Shown here piece by piece: positions 13,757-22,951 of a stretch of DNA of 64,000 nt. The notes under the pieces were generated by a model. The model saw only the letters and a program-made list of their open reading frames with translations, was not told the DNA's origin and did no database searches. How positions within the stretch are numbered: the first letter of the stretch is position 1; the number at the start of each line of letters is the position of its first letter. The position numbers and the translations under genes are program-made. The stretch comes from Mesostigma viride. Lineage: Eukaryota; Streptophyta; Mesostigmatophyceae; Mesostigmatales; Mesostigmataceae. Location: NCBI GenBank assembly GCA_009746045.1, contig RPFO01000412.1, forward strand, positions 16,001 through 80,000, given 5' to 3'.

Positions 13757-14026
13757 CCCGGGCAGCCTCCTGGTTTGTCTGTAATATGGAGGCAGATGGT
13801 ACGCAAGGATAGATGGCAAGTAGTGATGAAGGATCTACCACCCCCAAGCCTGTGGGGGCTCCGCGTGTGACCAAGTATGGCATTCATAGCGATTCGGGCC
13901 GCGGTGCCCACACCCCTGTAACTAGGACCTAGATAGCTTACACCATCCATTCCATCCCATGCCCCTCCCACTGAGGACTTATGCTCACGTGACGCAGTCA
14001 CGTGTCTATTAATTAATAAATTAATT
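13757..14026. repeat. Dispersed repeat D2, copy 1 (unexpanded)
   Basis: This segment matches 52070-53460 over its length, including GGCTCCGCGTGTGACCAAGT and the ending ATTAATTAATAAATTAATT. Where the second copy has 1.1 kb of (CCCAT)n, this copy has only CCATTCCATCCCATGCCCCT. It separates two blocks of the TAACGTTA minisatellite. Confidence 0.8.
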
Positions 14027-14110
14027 TACTAACGTTAGTCCACAGCCCCCTCTGCTAACGTAAGTGCCCTCCCCCCCCTGTTATCGTTAATGCCCACCCC
14101 CCTTAAAAAA
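14027..14110. repeat. TAACGTTA minisatellite, block 2
   Basis: About three units of the family at 13536-13756, ending at an A-rich (ATTAA)n stretch. Confidence 0.75.
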
Positions 14111-14241
14111 TTAAATTAAATTAAATTATAACATGCCTCCGTGGGGAGATCATGTAGCACATATTCCGTGATGGATGGGGTGGAGGAAGCCGCCTGATCG
14201 AACTATCCTAACTCTAAGCTATCTAGAAAATACTAACTACA

Positions 14242-14366
14242 CTACTCATCAAAACGCCTCCTCCGCTTGGGGGGAGGGGGCTTGCCCACAGGGTCGGGCG
14301 TGTGCGCCTTGACAATCTTCTTCCGCCGTGTCTTGTCCTGCATGGCAGTCCAAGACGGGAGAGTCC
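14242..14366 (-). pseudogene. Possible C-terminal coding fragment with basic tail
   Basis: The minus strand stays open for about 41 codons and ends in TAG at 14242-14244. It encodes a strongly basic segment with TRRKKIVKAH, a proline run and KRRRRFDE before the stop, as in a nuclear-localisation tail. No upstream exon or domain is visible because minisatellite lies on both sides. It may be the 3' end of a transposase or of a captured gene. Host family not recognised. Confidence 0.25.
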
Positions 14367-14370
14367 CACC

Positions 14371-14800
14371 CCCCTTCACTAACGTTATTCCCCAGCCCCC
14401 TCTGCTAACGTTAGTGCCCGCACCCCTTTACAAACTTTAGTGCTCGTGCCCCTCTGCTAACGTTAGTGCCCGTGCTCCTTTATTAACGTTAGTGCCCCCC
14501 CCCTCCCCCCCTCTGCTAACGTTAGTGCCCGTGCCCCTTCACTAACGTTATTCCCCAGCCCCCTCTGCTAACGTAAGTGCCCGCGCCCCTTTACAAACTT
14601 TAGTGCTCGTGCCCCTCTGCTAACGTTAGTGCCCGTGCTCCTTTACTAACGTTAGTGCCCAGCCCCCTCTGCTAACGTTAGTGCCCGTGCCCCTTCACTA
14701 ACGTTAGCGCCCGTGCCCCTTCACTAACGTTAGTGCCCGTGCCCCTCTGCTAACGTTATTCCCCAGCCCCCTCTGCTATCGCTAATGCCCGTGCCCCTTT
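14371..14800. repeat. TAACGTTA minisatellite, block 3, with higher-order repeat
   Basis: About 17 units of 23-28 bp. A ~165-bp series starting CACTAACGTTATTCCCCAGC at about 14377 is repeated at about 14537, including a shared deviant unit (TACAAACTTTAGTGCTCGTG). Confidence 0.85.
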
Positions 14801-14804
14801 ATAT

Positions 14805-15232
14805 TTGGACCAGGAACACATCCCACAACTAGGCTCGACTATCCCACAACCAGGAACCCATCCCACAACCAGGAACGAGTATCCCACAACTGAACTAGGA
14901 ACGTGTATCCCACAACCAAGAACAAGTATCCTACAACCAGGAACGTGCATCCCACAACCAGGAACGTGCATCCCACAACCAGGAACGACTATCCCACAAC
15001 TAGGAACGTGTATCCCACAACCAGGAACAAGTATCCTACAACCAGGAACGTGTTTCCCACAACCAGGAACATGTATCCCACAACCACGAACGAATTTCCC
15101 ACCACCAGGAACAAGTATCCCACAACCAGGAACACATCCCACAACCAGGAAAGTGCATCCCACAACCAGGAACAAGTATCCCAAAACAAGGAACACATCC
15201 CACAACCAGGAACGTGTATCCCACAACTAGTC
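14805..15232. repeat. 21-bp minisatellite, about 20 units
   Basis: The unit is close to CCCACAACCAGGAACGTGTAT. Its length is a multiple of 3, so long frames stay open on both strands (minus 14756-15226, plus 14805-15230). That follows from the repeat and is not evidence of a protein. Confidence 0.9.
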
Positions 15233-15714
15233 GCGCAGTCGGTCTGAATGACTGGCATTATAACGAGCGTCATATTCGTCTCCGGCTTGGCAGTGCCGTC
15301 ATCCTGCATACAAAAAGCACATTGGAGCCAGCACTTTCCCGCGGGTTGTAGCCGATATTCCTCCATGCAGCGATATTCACCAATGCGCTATCAATAAACA
15401 AGTCGACACCATCCGGGTATGTAAAAAAAGCACGCTGCTGGCCACGACGGTCACGGCGATGATGAACGACAATAACAAGAACGCCTAATAGCAGGCGTCA
15501 TACAAACTAGAACAGACTGGAACAACTACTTACCCGGTCGTCTGTGATCTTGACACAGAGCCTGGTTTACAAGGAAGCGAGGGAAACCGGCCACTATGAG
15601 CACCCCTACTTAACCCACATAATGAAGGTTAGGAATCCTCCCCATCATGCTAACCGTAGACTCGGTGAAACGCCCCATGCTACAAATACGATAGCCCAGC
15701 AACGACTACTTGCG
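15233..15714. other. No gene recognised
   Basis: Unique sequence between the 21-bp minisatellite and dispersed repeat D1. No protein or RNA gene is seen. Confidence 0.5.
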
Positions 15715-15951
15715 GCCATCACCTTGTCCAGTTCTGGCTGGCTGTGCGGCGGTAATTTTACCAAGTTTAAAAATGTTACGCCGCACCAGTCTGTGCTTTT
15801 TTACGTAGTACCAGTGTAGTGTAGAAATCTGCCAAAAGAGCAAACGCCCAAAGCCAACTTCCAAGACGCCCAAAGCCAATTCCAAGACGCCCAAAGCCCA
15901 AAGGCGGGCGAGTCTGGCGCGGCGCCGGCCATTGGGCCCCGGAATAAGAAA
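15715..15951 (-). repeat. Dispersed repeat D1, copy 2, split by the Copia element
   Basis: Inverted copy of 4664-4930. It stops at AATAAGAAA, exactly where the Copia 5' LTR begins, and its last few bases (AGAAATAC) reappear at 27569 beyond the 3' LTR. The Copia therefore inserted near the end of this repeat. Confidence 0.8.
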
Positions 15952-16351
15952 TGTCAGAAGTATCGACACACCTGCCTGAAACTAGTACTTATAGTTTAGT
16001 GCTAGCTCTGGACTACATGGACGGGCATGTGCCGCATGTTTAAGTTCTGTTCCATAAGTGACCCAGTCATTCTGTGACTGACCTTGAACTTTGGTTGTGA
16101 ATGGTTGGCTTGAGATCACGTTATGATTGTAACTGCCACACAGTCAGAAAAGAACCGGTTTGGTGTGGCCACGTTGTAGGTAGATCATAACTGCTACCCA
16201 GTAGCTGAGCCTGGAATTGTTTAAAAGGCGAAGCTACGCACCTTGTTTGCTCTCTCAGTACCTCACACCTCACACACTCCTGTGGTGGAACTAGCAGCCG
16301 GCCAGCTGCCGACTGAGACTTATTTTTATCTGAGTGAAATAAAGTAAAACT
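15952..16351 (+). repeat. Copia 5' LTR, first part
   Basis: Starts TGTCAGAAGTATCGACACAC and matches 27131-27536 except for two 3-bp gaps. A TATA-like TTTAAAAGGCG lies near 16218, and AATAAAGTAAAAC near the end may serve as a poly-A signal. The remaining 32 bp lie at 21588-21619, after the LINE. Confidence 0.93.
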
Positions 16352-19300
16352 ACACAATGGATGGTGGCCCTATTTCAAGCTGGCTATGGTGGCCCTGACG
16401 GCGGACGAGATAGCACCTTACGTAGTAATCTAAACGCGAAACAAAGGGCAGATTCGGATTCAGCACGAAAAGGTACGTCTAGCCATCTCTTCTGAGGGGC
16501 GGAACAGCTAGCCGTCACTTGAAACGTGTGGGTAGAAGGAGCAGGCCTTACGAAATTCGTAAGTCCGCCCCTCGCCTCACTGTTTCTCGTGACGGCTACC
16601 CCATTATGGCATTCGGTCAGTGAGCCACGGCTCGGATTCGAAAACCCATCGGCAGGATGGACTAGGCCTGGGCCCCTCCACCTGGGTGGGCGAGTAGTCT
16701 CCTTGGAGCGTGACCTCCTGTACCCTCGGTTACCCTTTCACAGGCGCAATGACTATGGAATAGTTATCGCCACACCAGGTGATCCGCTATCACCAAGACA
16801 CCTCCATAACGACTTTTCTCAATACCTGCTGCCATTACCCAAACGTGGGTGTAATGCAGCCTTTCCAATCGCTTTGGTTCTGCTCACAGCACACTGCACA
16901 GTAGGTCTCTCTTTTAATGACTATCTCACGCCCACGCCCTGTGCATGTTGTGCCGTGTCTTTCACCTTTCGCAGGTCCAATCTCACCACGCCATGGGGAC
17001 CTACACGGAACCTACCCGGCCTGGTCCGCTGGAGCCCTGCAATGACATGAGTCAACTAACACTGGTATCGTGGAATGTCAGGGGGCTGAACACATACGGG
17101 TCACACACACCAGGGCAGGGACAGCGAATACCTCGCACACGAGAATTAGCAAATGCATTACACAACTTGCTCGAGCGCTACGTGGGCCCCTCGCATGAAA
17201 TTTGGATAGGACTGCAGGAACATAAAATCCAAGAAGCTGCCACACGCACCGCCCTTAGAGCTGCTAGAGCACTTGCACCTAGGACAGTTCACCGTTGGGC
17301 ATGGGCACGCGGTACACAAGGGGGCACTGCCCTCATTCAATACCGTAAACCTCCCAACCCTACGCTGACATGCCAGGACTGGGCTATAGCTACCGACACA
17401 GCGGAGGCTAGATGGCAGGGCCGTTGGACGCGGCAGTCCATTACATGGGCAGGAAATAAGGGATACATTATTAGTGTATATGCCCCAACCGAGCCAACGG
17501 ATCAAGCCTCATTCTACCCTTCCCTCTTCAAAATGGCCGCTGACCTTATCTCACAGGGGTTCGAAATTGCGTTGATGGGCGATTTCAATATAGACCTGGA
17601 TGAACACCCCCCTATACGCACAGCGGCCTTCAGTAAACAGATCATGGACCTGAACTTACAGGATGTCATCCGCTCACGAGACCACGGGCCCACTTGGCTG
17701 GCCACACGTTTAAATGTACGCACTACTCGTCGTCTTGATAAAATCTACATCACACCCGCATGGGCGGACCTAGTTTGCTACGCATCGGTCGACCGTTCTG
17801 TTAATTTTTCTGATCACTACCCACTCATCGTTACCCTTGCCCATCACACCAACTCCGCCCGGGGCCCCGGCATTCCCCGCTTAAACAAACACCTACTCGC
17901 GGACGATAAGTACTACCTTGAGATCATGACACGCTGGCAGTCGTGGAGAGCCAGCAAGGGTAGCTACACAGACTGCTGCAGCTGGATGCAGGAGGGCCTA
18001 GCTAACATTCTAGAATTTTCCCAACTGTATTCACAAAATATCCGCCGCCAGAAAGGACAGGACTATCGGTACTACCAACGCATAGTGAATAAACTCCAAG
18101 CGAAGCCTACCCTGTATCAATCGGAACTAACAAAACTTCAAAGAGCTCAGACCGAACTTGACAAACTACGTTTCGAGCGTCACACATTAGCACTAGACTC
18201 AGAAAATCTGTGGTGGCACCAGGTAGGAGAGAGAATGACCAAAGAGTTCTTTGCTCTGATTCCTACCCCTAAAGCTCACTCCTCTATCACGGAAATCCAA
18301 GACGAACACGGCAGCCACCGAGACATCACCTCCATACTACAGAGTGGTCACCGTTACTACTCAGCTCTCTTTCTAAACGAACCCCATCCTGACTCATCTG
18401 CAGCCATGCAAAAAATCCTACATGCCATTCCCCGTCGCCTTACACCAGCTCAACAGCAGGAACTCGATCAAATCCCCTCCATGGAAGAGGCCACAACAGC
18501 TATGGAACACATCAAAACCGGTAGCGCCCCCGGGGTCGACGGTCTGCCTATTGAATTCTGGAAAACGTTCTGGTCCCTTCTACACATAGATTTCTACGAA
18601 TGTATTCTTGAAATTTGGCGGCACGGTAAGGTGAGCGGCAGATGGGCTGAATCTGCGCTTATCTTACTGTACAAAAAAGGAGACAAGACTCTATGGAAAA
18701 ACTACCGCCCAATCCGTCTCCTTACGGTAGCGTACAAAATCATCAGTAAAATAATCCAACGACGCTTATACACCGTCCTAGACTTCCTCATTGGTCCGGA
18801 GCAAGTGGGCTTTAGGGCCAATCTCCACATCAACGACAGCATTACCCTCATCATGGACATTGTGGAAAAAGCCTGGCGCGACGATATAGAGGGTTTCATA
18901 TTGTTTTGGGATTTTGAAAAAGCCTTTGACCGTATGTGCTGGGAATACCTAGAACACATTCTAACCGCACTAGGATTTGGCCCACAACTCATGACCGTCA
19001 TTATGGGTATGATCAAATCCCTGGCTTGGTATTTACTAATAGACGGACACAAGTCAGCGACCGGCGCTAGCTCACGATCGCTACCACAAGGAGATTGCAT
19101 GTCCCCTATTCTATTTCTCTTGGCCCACGCAGGACTCTACTGGCTACACCAGAACGATCCTCGCATTCGGGGCTTCCCGACAGGTAACGGTAAAGGTATA
19201 TTCCAAACGGCTTATGTGGATGACACAACAAATGTTTGTATCTCTCTGCCTGAAGTGCATGCTGTCATGGATAATATCACTACCTATTCTGTTGCCACAC

Positions 19301-21571
19301 AACAACGATGCAATGTGCTCAAGTCCACGGGACTGCATATCGGCAAAACCAACACCCTACGCTACGCCCTCCCCAACCTGGCTGTGACCTGGGTCAAGCC
19401 GGGGGATCACCACCTTTTGCACAATTGTCCCATCGGCTGCACACCCGAGGGACGCTTGGCTGAACAACGTTCTTTCATGTATGATGAAACCAACCACGTG
19501 GGCAAGCTTGCAGGCGTTCTCCTTACCGCAGGGCGCTGGGGGGCCGTCCACCGCATGAGCCTACGAGGGCGAACCCTGATCGTCAACCAACTGTTGTTCT
19601 CTAAGGTCTTGTATTATTGCCAAGCACACCCACCCAATGATGCCACCACACAGCTCATCCAACGCCTTGGCAGCAATTTTGTCTGGAAACAGAAAGGCTT
19701 AATCTCCCACACGGTCCACGGATGGATCAACAGAGAGATGTCCTTCATGTCATGGGTGCACGGGGGCCTCGGGCTCCACAACATACAATGGCGTCTGTGG
19801 TCGCTGTATGCTAAACAAGTGATATCCGTTTTTATGGGCGTTAACACACACCCTGGCTGCATGCTTGCACGTGAAACGCTAGCCTCTCTTTCCACCCATG
19901 CTAGTGGCACCTCGTGGCAACTGGGGGCGGGCATACTGGGCAGCACCCTTATTTCGTACAAAGGACTCCCATGGTATTGGCAGCGCATATGGACAGGTTA
20001 CAATAAGCTCAAGCCGGGTCGCCTAGTCTTTCCTACTACTAGAGAGGAGGTGGCACGGCAGCCACTCTTTTTTAATGACTTAATCACAGACGCTACTAAC
20101 AAGCCCCTGGGCACTCTCCACGGACACAACCCGTATGATGGCTTTCTGCGCGCGTCACCGCCGATTGTCAGGGTGCTGGACCTCTACCTGGGGCACGGCG
20201 CTGCGTACCGACGGCTCAGCTACGACGAGGTCAGCACTTGGGTCTCCCACATGCCCTCCCTGCAAGCGTGGCAAACTCTTATAAGTGCGATACCAGCGGC
20301 GTGGCATGCATTGATGACTGCCCCACGCAAGCCAATTATAACCGGCGACTGGGTTAGCTTCTACGCCGACGGAGTCACGCCTGCGTGCAAGGGTTTAGTC
20401 GTGACGGTTCTGCCACCTGAGGGGCTCCAACTACAACTGCTGGACGCTATTTCTGGCCACAATGGGTGTCTGTATCAACTATCCACCTTATATGCGTACA
20501 CGCCAGCTTCCCAGTGTCACCGCATACGCGTAGTCCCATGGTCTGTGCCAAGATCTTGCATGATCCAGCCGGACCCATTATCCCCGGTTGAGAGCATTAC
20601 ATGGCTACACGTGGGCAACACACGGCTCGATCTACTACATCTGGACCCGGTTGAATTTGGATGGGTCTTAACCAAGGGGGACATCAGAACCAGCAAATGT
20701 ATCTTTGAGTACACCGCAGATTGGGGTTATGATATCTTGTTGCATATGTACCATCAGCCCCACCCGGGCCGAGCCCGCTGGGGAATACATTGGCCGGGCT
20801 ACACTTGGGTTAAGATGATTACCCTGGCGGTAGACCACCCTCTCGTGGACCGCAGGGCCACTGATGTACAACACCTTTTGATGCATAGGGCGATAGGGGT
20901 CTGCGCCATGCTCCACGAGCGTTTTGGTCATGATGCATCATGCCTGTGCACGCACCCTAGTGAAACCATTGAGCACAGGTTTCTTTACTGTAATCTCCCT
21001 GGGGTTTGGACGTGGCTCATTAACATCTGGGCCGCATGGACGGCATCGCCACCCACTCTCCCAATCAGCGTGCGTACCATCATTTTCGGTATTGCTGGCA
21101 CACCAGGGTCCGAGCTTTCAGTTTCCCAAGCAGAATGGATATGGCTACGCACTACTATGCTATACGCGATCTGGACCATACGCAACGAGACAGTCTTTAA
21201 GGTCCGCGAGGAGTATACCCGCGGCGGCGTAGTCCGGCGCTTTATATACCTATGGAATGCGGCTATGCGCCGCTACTGGCTGTTAGCTCAGGAACAACAC
21301 AGGGTGTGGGACCCAGGGCCCAATAACGACAAGCCCAGCCCGCTCCAGCTTTTTCATGATCTACTGGGCCGTAATCAGGTATTCACCAGTATGCCTCATG
21401 GCGACATCACTCAGGTCCAATGGCTTCCCTGGTCTAATAACGCGCCCTATTAGCCTTTCACCTGTCACCGCCACACGTGTGTGTGCCCACCTTCATTAGG
21501 ATTCGCTGATACTCATTTCCCCTCTCACCTCTTTGGTCCATAATTGGCTAATAAAATATACCCATTTCCCC
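16352..21571 (+). mobile_element. Full-length-looking LINE inserted in the Copia 5' LTR
   Basis: A 5.2-kb body is flanked by the 16-bp direct repeat GAAATAAAGTAAAACT (16336-16351 and 21572-21587). The 3' LTR has this sequence once, so it is a true target-site duplication. It encodes one endonuclease/reverse-transcriptase protein. The 3' end has AATAAAATATAC but no poly-A tail. About 0.6-0.7 kb of leader precedes the ORF; an ORF1 could not be established there. Confidence 0.93.
16945..21453 (+). CDS. LINE ORF2: AP-endonuclease / reverse transcriptase
   Basis: An uninterrupted 1502-codon frame. The first ATG is at 16945; ATG 17047 directly precedes the endonuclease domain (SWNVRGLN) and may be the true start. 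Apurinic-endonuclease motifs follow: LQEHKI, GDFNID (about residue 211) and SDHYP (about 288). Reverse-transcriptase motifs include APGVDGLPIEFW (about 528), DFEKAFD, LPQGDCMSP and the catalytic YVDD (about 756). A C-terminal knuckle, CLCTHPSETIEHRFLYC (about 1332-1348), resembles the zf-RVT domain of L1/Tx1-like plant and algal LINEs. The protein would nick target DNA and prime reverse transcription there. With no stop or frameshift, it looks recently active. Exact clade not determined. Confidence 0.93.
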   Translation: MLCRVFHLSQVQSHHAMGTYTEPTRPGPLEPCNDMSQLTLVSWNVRGLNTYGSHTPGQGQRIPRTRELANALHNLLERYVGPSHEIWIGLQEHKIQEAATRTALRAARALAPRTVHRWAWARGTQGGTALIQYRKPPNPTLTCQDWAIATDTAEARWQGRWTRQSITWAGNKGYIISVYAPTEPTDQASFYPSLFKMAADLISQGFEIALMGDFNIDLDEHPPIRTAAFSKQIMDLNLQDVIRSRDHGPTWLATRLNVRTTRRLDKIYITPAWADLVCYASVDRSVNFSDHYPLIVTLAHHTNSARGPGIPRLNKHLLADDKYYLEIMTRWQSWRASKGSYTDCCSWMQEGLANILEFSQLYSQNIRRQKGQDYRYYQRIVNKLQAKPTLYQSELTKLQRAQTELDKLRFERHTLALDSENLWWHQVGERMTKEFFALIPTPKAHSSITEIQDEHGSHRDITSILQSGHRYYSALFLNEPHPDSSAAMQKILHAIPRRLTPAQQQELDQIPSMEEATTAMEHIKTGSAPGVDGLPIEFWKTFWSLLHIDFYECILEIWRHGKVSGRWAESALILLYKKGDKTLWKNYRPIRLLTVAYKIISKIIQRRLYTVLDFLIGPEQVGFRANLHINDSITLIMDIVEKAWRDDIEGFILFWDFEKAFDRMCWEYLEHILTALGFGPQLMTVIMGMIKSLAWYLLIDGHKSATGASSRSLPQGDCMSPILFLLAHAGLYWLHQNDPRIRGFPTGNGKGIFQTAYVDDTTNVCISLPEVHAVMDNITTYSVATQQRCNVLKSTGLHIGKTNTLRYALPNLAVTWVKPGDHHLLHNCPIGCTPEGRLAEQRSFMYDETNHVGKLAGVLLTAGRWGAVHRMSLRGRTLIVNQLLFSKVLYYCQAHPPNDATTQLIQRLGSNFVWKQKGLISHTVHGWINREMSFMSWVHGGLGLHNIQWRLWSLYAKQVISVFMGVNTHPGCMLARETLASLSTHASGTSWQLGAGILGSTLISYKGLPWYWQRIWTGYNKLKPGRLVFPTTREEVARQPLFFNDLITDATNKPLGTLHGHNPYDGFLRASPPIVRVLDLYLGHGAAYRRLSYDEVSTWVSHMPSLQAWQTLISAIPAAWHALMTAPRKPIITGDWVSFYADGVTPACKGLVVTVLPPEGLQLQLLDAISGHNGCLYQLSTLYAYTPASQCHRIRVVPWSVPRSCMIQPDPLSPVESITWLHVGNTRLDLLHLDPVEFGWVLTKGDIRTSKCIFEYTADWGYDILLHMYHQPHPGRARWGIHWPGYTWVKMITLAVDHPLVDRRATDVQHLLMHRAIGVCAMLHERFGHDASCLCTHPSETIEHRFLYCNLPGVWTWLINIWAAWTASPPTLPISVRTIIFGIAGTPGSELSVSQAEWIWLRTTMLYAIWTIRNETVFKVREEYTRGGVVRRFIYLWNAAMRRYWLLAQEQHRVWDPGPNNDKPSPLQLFHDLLGRNQVFTSMPHGDITQVQWLPWSNNAPY

Positions 21572-21587
21572 GAAATAAAGTAAAACT

Positions 21588-21619
21588 TTGTGGCAAACAT
21601 TGTTTTCTCACTCCTAACA
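21588..21619 (+). repeat. Copia 5' LTR, last 32 bp
   Basis: TTGTGGCAAACATTG through CTCCTAACA, identical to the end of the 3' LTR at 27537-27568. It completes the LTR interrupted by the LINE. Confidence 0.93.
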
Positions 21620-21637
21620 TGGCATCGGAGTGCGGTT
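21620..21637 (+). promoter_or_regulatory. Copia primer-binding site
   Basis: TGGCATCGGAG immediately follows the 5' LTR and resembles the common initiator-methionine tRNA complement TGGTATCAGAG. The tRNA identity is inferred. Confidence 0.7.
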
Positions 21638-21865
21638 CGCACGCCTTTCGACCTGCTTACCGCTGGTAAAAGTCGTTTCCCGAGGCTCTGCTCGCGGTTG
21701 ACTTTAGATTTGTGTATTTCGGCGAAATTTGCATGACGACAGCGTAGGCGGAGGTTTGATTCCCGTCTGGCGCGTGATACGAAAGGTGCTTGGTTCGATT
21801 CCTGGCCGGAATCTATTGGCCAACGTTACCTTTTTTTCGGAGTTTTTTGCTGTTTTTTTGCTGGA

Positions 21866-22862
21866 ATGGCTTCCGGCACTCGCAGCCAGGTCGCTTCCGC
21901 GGGTCGCGCTGCTGGCAGTAACGATTTCGATGCCGATGACGCTGCCGGTCTGGCCGCTTTGACTGCATCATCCGTAACTCTTACCGATTCGGGTCTCCCA
22001 GGCGAAGTATTTTTTGACGCAGCAGCTGGGCTGGCTGCCCTGGCTTTGCACCCGCCAGGTGGTGACGAGGACGCCGCCCACGGTGCTCCCGACGGTGAGA
22101 ATCCGGCGGTTGACGGTGGTGGTTTGAGCCGCGGTACGGGGGGGGGGCCCCGCCCGAGCCTCCTTTGTGGCTTGCAAGGAGCTTTTGAAGGATGTTCGTG
22201 GGGTCAAGGTTTTTACCGGCTCAGATTGGACGCTGTGGATCCCTTTTAAGGACCATTTCTTGGGCCTTGTTTCCCTTTATGCTGGCCTCCTTGGAGTGCT
22301 GGCAGGTGTTGTCCAGAACGTGCAACTGGATCGGCTCCTTTACGTTGCCTTGTTGGCCGTCGTCGATGGGCCTGCGCGTGCCTTGATGCAGACGCTCCCC
22401 CTGGATCGTCGCCTGGGCAGTCTGGCCATCACCAAGCTCATCCAGGTCTATGAGCATGGCAAGCTCACCAAGTCCATGCGTCTGGACTTGTGGAAACAAA
22501 TGGCCCAACTTCGTCAAACTGCTCGCGAGACTGTGGAGCCGTATGTGAACCGCTCGGAACTGCTGTACGCCAAGCTACAGGCTGCAGGCATTACGTTCCC
22601 AGTCGCTGCCTTCATTGCCAGCGTCCTCAGCGGTCTGCGCGCCGAGTACAGGCCCGCGCTAATCTCCCTCCGTCTTGACGAGGTCGAGACTGTTCCGGTC
22701 CTGCGGCAGCGCCTGATGGAAGTTGAAGATCTGCTGACGGGTGGCCTCCCGTCCCCTGCAGATTCTGGCTCTGCCTCCAACCACGCATACCATACCCCTG
22801 GCCGGGGGCGTGGCCCACGGCATGGCGGTGCCCGCGGCAACGGCAACGGCAGCAGCAACGGA

Positions 22863-22893
<31 letters not shown>

Positions 22894-22909
22894 ACGGCAC
22901 GGCAACGGA

Positions 22910-22951
<42 letters not shown>

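Noticed and set aside
16526..17050. 174-codon frame just before the LINE ORF whose TGA overlaps ATG 17047, suggesting ORF1 with stop-start coupling.
   Set aside because: It opens with GTG and has no ATG until its last few codons, and shows no ORF1 motif.
21730..21830. Two B-box-like words (GGTTTGATTCC, GGTTCGATTCC) in the Copia leader.
   Set aside because: No matching A box or tRNA fold; they lie between the primer-binding site and gag.
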